DNA of 64,000 bases from Micromonospora cremea. Its GTDB lineage: Bacteria > Actinomycetota > Actinomycetes > Mycobacteriales > Micromonosporaceae. The stretch's first letter is position 1. Each line of letters opens with the position of its first letter. Under the pieces are notes generated by a model. The model saw nothing but the letters and a program-made list of their open reading frames with translations. It did not search any database and was not told the DNA's origin. Positions 41,673 through 50,372 of the stretch are shown piece after piece. Position numbers and translations under genes: made by a program. The DNA lies in contig NZ_FSQT01000002.1 in NCBI RefSeq assembly GCF_900143515.1, positions 1,551,501-1,615,500 of the forward strand. The letters run 5' to 3'.

Positions 41673-42053
41673 GTGACCGAGGTGACGGAGAGGTTCTTCG
41701 AATCACTGCCGGCGCGCGCCCCGGAGGTCCTCGGTGGCCTGGTGGACGGCACCCTCCAGATCGACCTCGGCACGGACAACATGACCGAGCACTGGCTGGT
41801 CCGGATGCGGCCGGGGTCGGTCCACGTCAGCCGTCAGCGCGGGCCGGCCGACGCCATCTGGTACAGCAGCACGGCCCTGTTCGACCGGCTGGTGACCGGC
41901 GAGGCCCAGGGGGTCGCGGCGGTACTGCGCAACGAGAGCACGTTCAGCGGGAACGTGGTGCTCTTCCTGGCCTTCCGGCGGTTCTTCCCGGACCCACCGG
42001 GCACCCGCGACCCCCGCGAGGTGGCCCGGAAGCAGGCCGGGCGGCAGGCGTGA
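41673..42053 (+). CDS. SCP2 sterol-binding domain protein
   Basis: 126 aa from GTG 41673. A single SCP2-like lipid-binding domain: WLVRMRPGSVHVSRQRGPADAIWYSSTALFDRLVTGE and AVLRNESTFSGNVVLFLAFRRFFPD. Typically cytosolic and binds a lipid or lipid-like cofactor; ligand unknown. Its stop overlaps the debranching-enzyme start as GTGA, a coupling that suggests a shared pathway although the biochemical link is not obvious. Confidence 0.85.
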   Translation: MTEVTERFFESLPARAPEVLGGLVDGTLQIDLGTDNMTEHWLVRMRPGSVHVSRQRGPADAIWYSSTALFDRLVTGEAQGVAAVLRNESTFSGNVVLFLAFRRFFPDPPGTRDPREVARKQAGRQA

Positions 42054-44101
42054 AGGATCTGGTCAGCATCCTGGACGGCAACACCTTCCTGGTCAGCGAC
42101 CGGACGGGAGACATCGAGCCGTCCTATGACTTCCCGACCGGGCTGTTCTCCTTCGACACCCGCTTCCTGTCCAAATGGATGCTGACCATGAACGGTCAGC
42201 GGCTGCACGCCCTATCGGTGGACGACAACGAGTCGTACCGGACCCGGTTCTTCCTGGCCCCCGGTGAACCGACGCACTACCTGGACGCCAAGGCGTCGGT
42301 GATTCGCAACCGGGCGATCGTGGGCAGCTTCGAGGAGGAGCTGACCGTGCTGAACCACGCCGGCGAGGAGGTCGAGTTCACCGTCCGGATCGAGATGGCG
42401 GCCGACTTCGCCGACCTGTTCGAGATCAAGAACGCCCGGCAGAAGGTGGGGCGGACGACGGTCTCGATGACCGACAGCGAGCTGCGGCTGACGTACCGCC
42501 GGGAGGCGTTCCACCGCGAGACGGTGATCAGCTCGAGCACGCCGGCAACGGTCGACCCCGCCGGAATGACCTTCCAGATCCGGGTGCCGCGGAACAGCGA
42601 ATGGACCACCACCCTGCACGTGTCCACCATCGTCTACGGGGCTCGGGGGGAGGACATCCGGGCCACCCTGCCGTACGGCGGCAGCCGTAGCGCGGACGCC
42701 ATCCGCGCGGAGCAGCAGGAGCTGATCGACCGGGCGCCGAAGCTCGGCTGCGACTGCGAGCCGTTGGCCGGGGCGTACCGGCGCAGCCTCAACGACCTGG
42801 CCGCGCTGCGCTACGAGTCGATCGCCCTGGGCGTGCGGCTGCTCGCCGCCGGGCTGCCATGGTTCATGACCCTCTTCGGCCGGGACAGCATCATCACCTC
42901 GTTGCAGGTGCTGCCGTTCCTGCCGGAGCTGATCCCGCCGACCATCGTGATGCTGGCGGGGTTGCAGGGGCACCGGGTGGACGACTTCCGCGACGAGGAG
43001 CCGGGCAAGATCCTGCACGAGCTGCGGTACGGGGAGACGGCCGGTTTCGAGGAGCAGCCACACTCGCCGTACTACGGGTCGGCCGATTCGACGCCGCTGT
43101 TCATCATCCTGCTCGACGAGTACGAGCGCTGGACCGGCGACGTCCAGCTGATCAAGCGGCTGGAGCCGCACGTGCGCGCGGCGCTGGAGTGGATGGACAC
43201 CTACGGCGACCTGCTCGGCACCGGCTACCTCTGCTATCAGACCCGTAATCCGGAGACCGGCCTGGGAAACCAGTGCTGGAAGGATTCCTGGGACTCCATC
43301 TCGTACGCCGACGGTCGGATACCCGGCTTTCCCCGAGCCACCTGCGAGTTGCAGGGCTACGCGTACGACGCGAAGATCCGGGCCGCCCGGCTGGCTCGGA
43401 CGTTCTGGGGAGACCCGGCGTACGCGGACCGGCTGGAGCGGGAGGCGGCCAGCCTCAAGCAGCGGTTCAACCACGACTTCTGGATCGCCGACCGCGAGTA
43501 CTACGCGCTCGCCCTGGACGCCGACGGCCGGAAGGTCGACGCGCTGTCGTCGAACATCGGGCACCTGCTCTGGAGCGGCATCGTCGACGAGTCCCGGGCC
43601 GGCAAGGTGGTCGGGCACCTGCTCGGGCCGCGACTGTTCTCCGGCTGGGGTGTGCGAACCCTCGCCGAGGACCAGAGCCGGTACAACCCGATCGGCTACC
43701 ACGTGGGCACGGTCTGGCCGTTCGACAACTCGATCATCGCCTGGGGGCTGTGGCGGTACGGCTTCCGGGACGAGGCCGGGCAGATCTGCGACGCGATGCT
43801 GGCCGCTTCCCGCTACTTCCAGGGGCGGCTGCCGGAGGCGTTCGCCGGCTATGCCCGTGACCTCACCGACTACCCGGTGGAGTACCCGACAGCGTGCAGC
43901 CCGCAGGCCTGGTCGACCGGCACCCCGCTGCTGCTGCTGCGGGTGATGCTGGGGCTGGAGCCACAGGGCGAGCACCTGATCATCGATCCGGCCGTGCCAC
44001 CGGGGATGGGGCGGATCGAGCTGCTGGACATTCCCGGCCGGTGGGGTCGGGTCGACGCGCTGGGCCGCAGTCGCGACCCGGACGAGCCGCTGGGCGGCTG
44101 A
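42050..44101 (+). CDS. Amylo-alpha-1,6-glucosidase / glycogen-debranching-like protein
   Basis: 683 aa. N-terminal glycogen-debranching domain (residues ~1-195, LDGNTFLVSDRTGDIEP and FSFDTRFLSKWMLTMNG) and a C-terminal (alpha/alpha)6 barrel of the GH63/GH133 type: GLPWFMTLFGRDSIITS near 270, YGSADSTPLFIILLDEYERWTGD near 340, CWKDSWDSISYADG near 405, VGTVWPFDNSIIAWGLWRYG near 560. It should release alpha-1,6 branches or related oligosaccharides. No glg genes are nearby. Coupled to the SCP2 gene. Confidence 0.9.
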   Translation: MKDLVSILDGNTFLVSDRTGDIEPSYDFPTGLFSFDTRFLSKWMLTMNGQRLHALSVDDNESYRTRFFLAPGEPTHYLDAKASVIRNRAIVGSFEEELTVLNHAGEEVEFTVRIEMAADFADLFEIKNARQKVGRTTVSMTDSELRLTYRREAFHRETVISSSTPATVDPAGMTFQIRVPRNSEWTTTLHVSTIVYGARGEDIRATLPYGGSRSADAIRAEQQELIDRAPKLGCDCEPLAGAYRRSLNDLAALRYESIALGVRLLAAGLPWFMTLFGRDSIITSLQVLPFLPELIPPTIVMLAGLQGHRVDDFRDEEPGKILHELRYGETAGFEEQPHSPYYGSADSTPLFIILLDEYERWTGDVQLIKRLEPHVRAALEWMDTYGDLLGTGYLCYQTRNPETGLGNQCWKDSWDSISYADGRIPGFPRATCELQGYAYDAKIRAARLARTFWGDPAYADRLEREAASLKQRFNHDFWIADREYYALALDADGRKVDALSSNIGHLLWSGIVDESRAGKVVGHLLGPRLFSGWGVRTLAEDQSRYNPIGYHVGTVWPFDNSIIAWGLWRYGFRDEAGQICDAMLAASRYFQGRLPEAFAGYARDLTDYPVEYPTACSPQAWSTGTPLLLLRVMLGLEPQGEHLIIDPAVPPGMGRIELLDIPGRWGRVDALGRSRDPDEPLGG

Positions 44102-44119
44102 CCCGGCGGAAGACCGGGC

Positions 44120-44980
44120 TCAGCCCGGGCAGCCGACGGTGGCGGCGAGCCGGGCGGCGTCCGGGGTGAGTTCGGCCAGCACCGTGACCGGGCCGGCGCG
44201 GTACGCGTACACCGGGGGGCTGTCCAGCAGCGGCGCGCCGCCGGCCAGCGGGGTGAGCCCGCCCGCCGAACCGGCCGTGCCGGAACCGGCGGCGGACCGC
44301 GCGGTACGGGCCAGCACGCCGCCCGGGCAGGGCGCGGTGACCAGCTCCGGCGCGGCGTCGGTCGGCCGGCCGAGCGCTCGCAGCGCGGCCGTCAGGGCGG
44401 CGGTCTCCGGGCCGGCAGGGGTGGCCGGCGACGGGGCGTAGCCGGAGCCGACCGGCCGGCAGCCGGTGTCGACGGTCAAGCGGATCCGGCCGTCCCCGGT
44501 TGGCCGGCCCTCGACGGCGACGAACTCCCCGGCGTCGGCGCGCAGCTCCGGGCCGTACAGCCCGGCCCCGACCCCGGCCCGCCAGCTCGCGGGGAGTCGA
44601 TCGGCGATCCCGGACAGCACGGCGCGCTCGGTGCCGACGGCCGCGAGCACGCCGACCTCACGCCGCAGCGTGGCGCCGTCGGCGAACGGGGTGACCCGGC
44701 AGCCCGACTCGACCCGCGCCGCCCCCAGCTCCAGCAGCCCGGCCGCCCCGGACGCCCGGGCCAGCTCCCCGACCGCCCGGTCGACCACCGGACCGGCCTG
44801 GTCGAGGGAGCGCTGCTCCCGCACGGTCGGTGGGTCGTCGCGGACCGACGTCCAGGTGAGCGCGGTCAGCAGTACGGCCCAGACCGCGGTCGCGACCAGC
44901 AGCCACCGCCGCCGCCGGGCAGGTGCCGGGGCGGCGGGACCGGTCGACGGGGCCCACCCCGTCCGGACAGCTCCGCTCAC
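44120..44980 (-). CDS. Membrane-anchored hypothetical protein
   Basis: 286 aa from GTG 44978-44980. A basic/proline N-terminus (APARRRRW), one membrane helix (LLVATAVWAVLLTALTW, residues ~27-43) and an exported domain with two spaced cysteine pairs (ESGCRVTPF, DTGCRPVGS, TAPCPGGVL, TVGCPG). I do not recognise the family; it may be an actinobacterial lipid- or protein-binding ectodomain. Convergent with the debranching gene and located next to the winged-helix regulator, 58 nt upstream on the same strand, so they may be co-transcribed. Confidence 0.75.
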   Translation of the reverse strand: MSGAVRTGWAPSTGPAAPAPARRRRWLLVATAVWAVLLTALTWTSVRDDPPTVREQRSLDQAGPVVDRAVGELARASGAAGLLELGAARVESGCRVTPFADGATLRREVGVLAAVGTERAVLSGIADRLPASWRAGVGAGLYGPELRADAGEFVAVEGRPTGDGRIRLTVDTGCRPVGSGYAPSPATPAGPETAALTAALRALGRPTDAAPELVTAPCPGGVLARTARSAAGSGTAGSAGGLTPLAGGAPLLDSPPVYAYRAGPVTVLAELTPDAARLAATVGCPG

Positions 44981-45038
44981 CCGGCCATGGTGTCACGGGC
45001 GGCGCGGCGGCGATCGGCGGCGTCGGGCACGCCCACGG

Positions 45039-45551
45039 TCAGGTGGGCCGGGGCGGCGGATCGACGCGGTAGCCGACCCCCCGCACGGTGTGCACCTGCG
45101 GCCCGCCCGGCAGGCTGCGCAGCTTGCGCCGGAGTCGCTTGACCGCGGAGTGCAGGAACGCGGTGTCGCCCAGGTACGCGCCGCTCCAGACCTCGGCGAA
45201 GAGCTGTTCGTAGCTCCACACCACCAGCGGCGGGCCGATCAGCCGGGCGAGCAACTCCCGCTCGGTGCGGGTGAGCGGGAGCGGCTCGCCGCGCCAGGTG
45301 ACCAGGTGCCCGGCGGGGTCGACCACCAGCTCACCCCAGCTGACCGGCCCCTGCTGGGCCGTGGGTGGGGTGACCGGCGCGACGGTCAGGGCCGCATCCC
45401 GCGGCGGCGACGGGAACAACATCGCGCGCAGCTCGGTCAGGTCGGCGCAGCTCACCACCGGGCCGACCCCGTCGAGCTGGCGCACCACCTGCTCGCGCAC
45501 CGAGACGTCCGCGCTCACGCAGACGACGATCGGGACCTCTTCACCGGACAC
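45039..45551 (-). CDS. Winged-helix (OmpR C-terminal-type) regulator with degenerate N-terminus
   Basis: 170 aa from GTG 45549-45551 with GGAGG 4 nt upstream. Residues ~75-170 are an OmpR/PhoB-type winged helix (ELVVDPAGHLVTWRGEPLPLTRTERELLARLIGP and SAVKRLRRKLRSLPGGPQVHTVRGVGYRVDPP). The first ~70 residues (VPIVVCVSADVSVREQVVRQLDG) look like a shrunken receiver lacking phosphorylation residues. It is an orphan regulator with no kinase nearby; targets unknown, perhaps the upstream membrane protein. Confidence 0.82.
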   Translation of the reverse strand: MSGEEVPIVVCVSADVSVREQVVRQLDGVGPVVSCADLTELRAMLFPSPPRDAALTVAPVTPPTAQQGPVSWGELVVDPAGHLVTWRGEPLPLTRTERELLARLIGPPLVVWSYEQLFAEVWSGAYLGDTAFLHSAVKRLRRKLRSLPGGPQVHTVRGVGYRVDPPPRPT

Positions 45552-45750
45552 GCCGCCTCCACCCGCACCAACCGTATTGAGCGTGACTTCCACCCGAAGA
45601 TAGTGACGCATGCCGATGGATTCCGGGGGTCGGCCCGATTCGCCCCTGCCGCCGACCGGAGCAGGACGCGGGCCCACTGGACCTTCGGGAGCGGCTGGGG
45701 CCGGTCACCCGGGAGGGTGACCGACCCCGGACCGATCAGAGGGTGGGCTG

Positions 45751-46071
45751 TCAGGCGACGGTGACGCTGACCTCGTTGATGCCCCGGCCGGCGGTGACGG
45801 CGGTGTCGCCGTTGCCGTGCCGGGAGAGCGCCCGCAGCGTCCAGGCACCCGGCGCGGCGAAGAACCGGAACTGGCCGGCCGCCGAGGTGACCACCTCGGC
45901 CGTGAACTCACCGGTCGAGTCGAGCAGCCGGACGTACGCGCCCGGCACGGCCTCGTCCGCCGCCGAGCGGACGACGCCGGTGATCACGGTTTCCTTCTCC
46001 AGGTCCAGACTGGCCGGCAGCGGCGCGGCCTGGTCCGGCGCGGCGCAACCCGCAGCGGTGGGAGCAGTCAT
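45751..46071 (-). CDS. sseC: DUF1416 family protein (SseC-like)
   Basis: 106 aa. After a Cys-containing N-terminus (AAGCAAPDQ) comes a beta-sandwich of DUF1416: ETVITGVVRSAADEAVPGAYVRLLDSTGEFTAEVVTSAAGQFRFFAAPGAWTLRAL. In M. tuberculosis the SseC proteins lie next to the CysA sulfurtransferases, and here the gene starts 2 nt after the sulfurtransferase stop. Suggested role in sulfur transfer rests on that linkage only. Expressed with the rhodanese gene and therefore also subject to the cysteine leader peptide upstream. Confidence 0.88.
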   Translation of the reverse strand: MTAPTAAGCAAPDQAAPLPASLDLEKETVITGVVRSAADEAVPGAYVRLLDSTGEFTAEVVTSAAGQFRFFAAPGAWTLRALSRHGNGDTAVTAGRGINEVSVTVA

Positions 46072-46073
46072 GG

Positions 46074-46922
46074 TCAGGCCTCCCCGGGCTCGTCGCCGAG
46101 CGCGACCGGCACGCCGACCAGCGAGCCGTACTCGGTCCAGGATCCGTCGTAGTTCTTGACGTTGCGGTGACCGAGCAGCTCCTTGAGCACGAACCAGGTG
46201 TGCGAGGAGCGCTCACCGATCCGGCAGTAGGCGATGGTCTCCCTGCTGTCGTCGAGACCGGCGCCGCCGTAGATCTTGCGGAGCTCGTCGTCGGACCGGA
46301 AGGTGCCGTCCTCGTTGGCCGCCTTGGACCACGGGACGCTGATCGCGGTGGGGATGTGACCGGCCCGCTGCGCCTGCTCCTGCGGCAGGTGGGCGGGGGC
46401 GAGCAGGCGACCGGCGAACTCGTCGGGGCTGCGCACGTCAACCAGGTTCTTGCTGCCGATCGCGTTGACGACCTCGTCGCGGAAGGCCCGGATCGAGGCG
46501 TCCGGCTCCTGCGCCACGTACTGCGTCGCCGGACGGGTAACCGTCTCGGTGACGAGCGGACGGGCGTCCAGCTCCCACTTCTTGCGACCGCCGTCGAGCA
46601 GCTTCACGTCGCGGTGGCCGTAGAGCTTGAAGTACCAGTAGGCGTACGCCGCGAACCAGTTGTTGTTGCCGCCGTACAGGATGACGGTGTCGTCGTTGCT
46701 GATGCCCCGCTCGGAGAGCAGCGCCTCGAACTGGGTCTTGTTGACGAAGTCCCGGCGGACCTGGTCCTGCAGGTCGGTCTTCCAGTCGATCTTGATCGCA
46801 CCGGCGATGTGGCCGGTGTCGTAGGCCGAGGTGTCCTCGTCGACCTCGACGAAGACGACGCCCGGGGCGTCGAGGTTCTTCTCGGCCCACTCGGCCGAAA
46901 CGAGTGCGGTGTCGCGACTCAT
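46074..46922 (-). CDS. cysA: Thiosulfate sulfurtransferase (two-domain rhodanese, CysA/SseA type)
   Basis: 282 aa from ATG 46920-46922 with GGGAG 7 nt upstream. Two rhodanese domains; the N-terminal one has lost its active Cys (ILYGGNNNWFAAYAYW), the C-terminal one keeps the catalytic Cys in the loop IAYCRIGERSSHTWFVL near residue 236. It transfers sulfane sulfur from thiosulfate to cyanide or to thiol acceptors. Preceded at 47130-47207 by a cysteine-rich leader ORF and followed by DUF1416. Rv0815c synteny from memory. Confidence 0.93.
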   Translation of the reverse strand: MSRDTALVSAEWAEKNLDAPGVVFVEVDEDTSAYDTGHIAGAIKIDWKTDLQDQVRRDFVNKTQFEALLSERGISNDDTVILYGGNNNWFAAYAYWYFKLYGHRDVKLLDGGRKKWELDARPLVTETVTRPATQYVAQEPDASIRAFRDEVVNAIGSKNLVDVRSPDEFAGRLLAPAHLPQEQAQRAGHIPTAISVPWSKAANEDGTFRSDDELRKIYGGAGLDDSRETIAYCRIGERSSHTWFVLKELLGHRNVKNYDGSWTEYGSLVGVPVALGDEPGEA

Positions 46923-47095
46923 CGAATCACTCCCTGGTGAGGATGGATGGTGAGCCAACGCGCGAGATCGATGGATGCAACTGTCGCACCACGCGCGGGA
47001 CCCAACGGAAGGACGGGATCACGGGTTCGTGCGACGGCGCCGCTGCCGGGCTTTCGGTGGGATCACCGGAGGGTACGAGGACCCTGCGTGCCGGT

Positions 47096-47113
47096 GGCCG
47101 CCGTCAGGCGGCC
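47096..47113 (-). promoter_or_regulatory. Hairpin after the cysteine leader ORF (candidate attenuator)
   Basis: On the minus strand a 7-bp stem GGCCGCC/GGCGGCC with a 4-nt loop follows the leader-peptide stop by 16 nt. Read on the plus strand the arms are 47096-47102 and 47107-47113. A second small stem CGGTG/CACCG lies further on toward cysA (around 47056-47069). An attenuator or anti-attenuator role is inferred from position. Confidence 0.4.
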
Positions 47114-47129
47114 GGAAACAGCCCCGCCG

Positions 47130-47207
47130 TCAGATGACGGGGCGACACAGGCAGGTGGCCACGCGGCACAGGTCGACCGCGCGCCGTTTGGTGAGGTGGG
47201 TCCCCAT
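47130..47207 (-). CDS. 25-aa cysteine-rich leader peptide (cysteine attenuation)
   Basis: The peptide reads MGTHLTKRRAVDLCRVATCL then CRPVI and stops at TGA 47130-47132. It has the VDLxRVAxCLCRP signature of the widespread actinobacterial leader ORFs upstream of sulfur genes (Cys at 14, 19 and 21). ATG 47205-47207 is 8 nt after a TAGGCT -10-like element and has no ribosome site, so it is read from a leaderless transcript. In mycobacteria polycysteine leader ORFs cause cysteine-dependent expression of downstream genes; the same control over cysA-sseC is inferred. About 208 nt separate it from cysA. Confidence 0.85.
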   Translation of the reverse strand: MGTHLTKRRAVDLCRVATCLCRPVI

Positions 47208-47305
47208 GGCCAGGGAGCCTACCAGCCGGTGACCGGGCTGCCACCAGGTCGACCAGCATCCGGGAATCGCCCGAGCGGCCGGCAGGGCCGGCATCCGACC
47301 GCTGC

Positions 47306-48094
47306 TCAGCCCGCGGAGTTGATCGGCACGTTCTTCGCGTCGGCGGTGACCGCCAGCCCCTCCGGCAGCGGCCGGACCTCCCGGACGGCAAGCTGGAACG
47401 GCAGGTCGGGCAGGGGCACGTCGACGGAGATGCCCTTGGCGTAGTTGTTTAGCAGGGCGCGGGCCAGCGGCAGGTTCGGCAGGCCCGCGGCGTCCAGATC
47501 GTTGAAACGCAGGGCGACGGCGCCGCTCTCGGCGACGGTGACGTCGGCGGTGCCGCTGACGGTGAGCTTCTGGCCGAGGATGTCGACCGGGGCGGTGACG
47601 GCGAGCTTGCCGCCCTGCTCGCCGAGGGTGAGCCCGGGCCGGTCCAGCAACGCGGCGAGACTCTCGTAGCTGATCGTGCCGGTGCCGTTGACGGTGTCCG
47701 CCACAACGTCGCCCTGGCCGCTGCGCAGGGTGTCCAGCGACGCCCGCACGTTACGGGCGTCCACATCCAACACCGGCAGCCGCACGGCGTCGCCCTCCAC
47801 CGAGGCCTGCACGTCCCGCAGCTTGATGGAGATCCGCTGGTAGCGGCCGTCGAGCACCTGGGTGAGGAACGGAATCCCGCCGACCTGGACGTCGGGCTCG
47901 GCGGACTGCGCGCCCTGCTTGGTGACCTCCTGGCGGACCCGGTCCGCGATGGCCCGCTCGGCCACCCCGACCGCCACCCGGTCGGCGACCACCAGCAGCC
48001 CTGCCACCAGAAGGAGCAGAACGACCAGGCCGATGAGCAGCTTGCGACCGCGCCGTCGGGGACGGGGCTCGCCCGCCGGATACTCCTGGGCCAC
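47306..48094 (-). CDS. lmeA: LmeA-like DUF2993 lipoglycan-associated protein
   Basis: 262 aa from GTG 48092-48094 with GGAGG upstream. An N-terminal basic stretch (PRPRRRGRK) and one membrane helix (LLIGLVVLLLLVAGLLVVA, residues 18-37), then a soluble DUF2993 domain on the outside (AVGVAERAIADRVRQEVTKQ ... ILGQKLTVSGTADVTVAESG ... KGISVDVPLPDLPFQLAVREVRP). In mycobacteria Rv0817c is required for normal mannan elongation of lipoglycans; same place in the gene order here, between cysA and glnR. Confidence 0.85.
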   Translation of the reverse strand: MAQEYPAGEPRPRRRGRKLLIGLVVLLLLVAGLLVVADRVAVGVAERAIADRVRQEVTKQGAQSAEPDVQVGGIPFLTQVLDGRYQRISIKLRDVQASVEGDAVRLPVLDVDARNVRASLDTLRSGQGDVVADTVNGTGTISYESLAALLDRPGLTLGEQGGKLAVTAPVDILGQKLTVSGTADVTVAESGAVALRFNDLDAAGLPNLPLARALLNNYAKGISVDVPLPDLPFQLAVREVRPLPEGLAVTADAKNVPINSAG

Positions 48095-48199
48095 GCCGCC
48101 TCCTGTCTCCGCCCACCGCGGTGCGGCGGGTCGTCCATACCGGTTGCCGCAGGGCGGCGCACCCGTAGGTACCCGACCGGCTCCTGACTCAACCGTGGC

Positions 48200-49255
48200 T
48201 CAGAGGAAGAGCATGCACATGGCGTACGCGGCCGGGGCGGCCAGGGCGAAGCCGCCGAGCGGACCCTGCATGTGCCGGGCGACCCACATGGTGGGTGGTT
48301 CGCCGGCCATCAGCCGGCCCGCCTCGGCGTACCCGACGGCGAGGTCCGAGAGCACGGCGGTGACCGCCGCGACCAGGCCGATCACCGCGGCCCGCGTGGG
48401 CGTGAAGGGCGCCACCAGGTAGCTGCCGAGGACCGCGCTGATCAGCGTGCCGACCATCGCGCCGACGACCACGCCGGCGGCGCCCCGGGGCACCTGCGGG
48501 GCCAGCCGTGGCCAGGGCAGCACCGCGTCCGTGAGTCGGGCGACGGTCAACGCGGCTCCGCTCGCGGTGAGGCAGACCGTGATGGCCTGGGTGCCGGCCG
48601 GGATCCGGCTGAGCACGATCAGGGTGCCGAAGGCCACCACTCCGACCACGATGAGCAGCGTGGCGCCGAGCGAGTCGGTGACCCGGACCCGGTCGACCCG
48701 GCGGACCAGCTGACCGAGCACCGCGGCGAGGAACCCGCCGGCGGCCAGGTAGCCCAGCGGCGCCAGGCCGGCGATGTCGGTCTGCACCGCGGCGATGTCG
48801 GCGACCGCGGCGACCGCGGCGCTGATCCCGGCGACCAGCAGCAGCGCGGGTGGGCGCATGGCCATCGTCCAGGCGAGCACGAACAGCAACTGGACGCCGA
48901 AGATGATGAAGGCGAACGGCAGCCGGTGACCGGGGCCCGAGGTCTGCGCGCCGAGCACCAGGCCGACACCGAGCAGCGCCGCGAAGCCGGCGATCGTCAG
49001 CGCCAGCGGGCGACGCACCTCGACCGGGGGTACGACCTCCTCCTCCGGCTCGTCGATCTCGTCCTCGGAGCGGCGGGCCGGCTCCCCGGCTCGGCGGGCA
49101 CGGCGAGGCCCACCCCGTTCACGGCGTTCGCCGCCGGTGACGGGTGGCCCGGTGCGCGGCGCGGGCGGGTGGCCACGGGTCGGGGCGGCCGGGCCCGGGC
49201 GGGGCCCGTCGGGCCACGATTCGCGGCCGGCGTCGGGCGAGGTGGAGGGAAACAC
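48200..49255 (-). CDS. Multipass membrane protein of unknown function
   Basis: 351 aa from GTG 49253-49255. About 100 residues of a disordered Pro/Arg/Glu-rich N-terminus (PPAPRTGPP, RSEDEIDEPEEEVVP) precede eight to nine hydrophobic helices from residue ~85 to the end, e.g. LALTIAGFAALLGVGLVLGA, LLVAGISAAVAAVADIAAV and LLIVVGVVAFGTLIVLS. No family is recognised. Small-residue-rich helices suggest a transporter- or channel-like fold. It lies between lmeA and glnR on the lmeA strand. Confidence 0.75.
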   Translation of the reverse strand: MFPSTSPDAGRESWPDGPRPGPAAPTRGHPPAPRTGPPVTGGERRERGGPRRARRAGEPARRSEDEIDEPEEEVVPPVEVRRPLALTIAGFAALLGVGLVLGAQTSGPGHRLPFAFIIFGVQLLFVLAWTMAMRPPALLLVAGISAAVAAVADIAAVQTDIAGLAPLGYLAAGGFLAAVLGQLVRRVDRVRVTDSLGATLLIVVGVVAFGTLIVLSRIPAGTQAITVCLTASGAALTVARLTDAVLPWPRLAPQVPRGAAGVVVGAMVGTLISAVLGSYLVAPFTPTRAAVIGLVAAVTAVLSDLAVGYAEAGRLMAGEPPTMWVARHMQGPLGGFALAAPAAYAMCMLFL

Positions 49256-49503
49256 GCCCCGATCGTGCCAGACCGACCGCCCAACGCGGTGGTCACGGGT
49301 TTCAGCAGCGTTAAAACCTGTGCCACGATCAGGGGCAAGGTGGACAAACGGGAAACGGCCTGAAGGCGCAACCGAGGCAATCGGTTACGCTCAACCCCGT
49401 TACCCGCCCGTCAGCGACGCCGGGACCACGCAATTTCTCAGCGCACTTTCGGCAAGTGTGTCTGGTCGCGTGCGGCCAACGTGCCGCCGGGACGGAGGTG
49501 AAC

Positions 49504-50217
49504 GTGGAGATCCTGCTGCTGGTGACCGCACGCGCAGGGGAACCGTCCGCTGTGCTGCCGGCACTCGACCTGCTGCCGCACTCGGTCCGCACCGCGCCGC
49601 GCGACGTCCGCACCTTGGTCGCCGGCCCCAGCCCGGACGCGGTCCTGGTGGACGCACGGTCGGAGCTGAGCGAGGCCCGCGCGACCTGCCGGATGCTGCA
49701 CGCCACCGGGCTCGGGGTGCCGCTGGTCGCGGTGGTGACCGAGGCCGGTCTGATCGCGTTGAACGCCGACTGGGGGGTCGACGACGTCATCCTCGCGTCT
49801 GCCGGCCCCGCCGAGGTGGAGGCGCGGCTGCGGCTGGCGGTGGGTCGGCTGAGCAACGCGACCGCCGGCGCCGGCGGCTCGATCCGGGCGGGCGAGCTGA
49901 CCATCGACCCGGACACCTACGCCGCGAAGTTGAAGGGGCGGCCGCTCGACCTCACCTACAAGGAGTTCGAGCTGCTGAAGTTCCTGGCGCAGCACCCGGG
50001 CCGGGTGTTCACCCGCGACCAGCTGCTGCGCGAGGTCTGGGGGTACGACTACTTCGGCGGCACCCGGACGGTGGACGTGCACGTCCGGCGGCTGCGCGCC
50101 AAGCTCGGGTCGGAGTACGAGTCGATGATCGGCACCGTCCGCCAGGTGGGTTACAAGTTCGTCGTTCCGCCGTCGCGGTCGCTGCCCGAGGCGGAGCACG
50201 CGCCGCTGTCCGTCTGA
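49504..50217 (+). CDS. glnR: GlnR-like OmpR-family regulator of nitrogen metabolism
   Basis: 237 aa from GTG 49504 (GGAG 6 nt upstream; GTG 49498 abuts it). The receiver-like domain keeps the Asp-equivalent in [13 protein letters not shown] but lacks a usual phosphorylation pocket, as in GlnR. The winged helix begins at residue ~130: [56 protein letters not shown] and ends [14 protein letters not shown]. Place between lmeA and mshD matches Rv0818. It should control glnA, amtB and related genes elsewhere; its own targets are outside the window. Confidence 0.9.
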   Translation: MEILLLVTARAGEPSAVLPALDLLPHSVRTAPRDVRTLVAGPSPDAVLVDARSELSEARATCRMLHATGLGVPLVAVVTEAGLIALNADWGVDDVILASAGPAEVEARLRLAVGRLSNATAGAGGSIRAGELTIDPDTYAAKLKGRPLDLTYKEFELLKFLAQHPGRVFTRDQLLREVWGYDYFGGTRTVDVHVRRLRAKLGSEYESMIGTVRQVGYKFVVPPSRSLPEAEHAPLSV

Positions 50218-50230
50218 CCTCAGGTCACCC

Positions 50231-50258
50231 CGGGGACGATTCCCCGTATGCCCTTTTT
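50231..50258 (+). terminator. Intrinsic terminator after glnR
   Basis: Stem CGGGGA (50231-50236) / TCCCCG (50241-50246), loop CGAT, followed 7 nt later by a TTTTT run (50254-50258). One of few hairpin-plus-T terminators in this window. Confidence 0.7.
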
Positions 50259-50372
50259 GCGCAGCTCGTCAGTTCTATTCTGACTGCCGGGTTTGTCGGA
50301 GAAAGGGGCGACGGTGCGCGCAGTGACCACGGGGGCGACGGGTCGGCGTGACCGGCCAGCCGGGCGGAAGCC

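Noticed and set aside
49256..49503. Possible small ORF or riboswitch upstream of glnR
   Set aside because: No conserved secondary structure recognised, no consistent reading frame; likely an ordinary promoter region.
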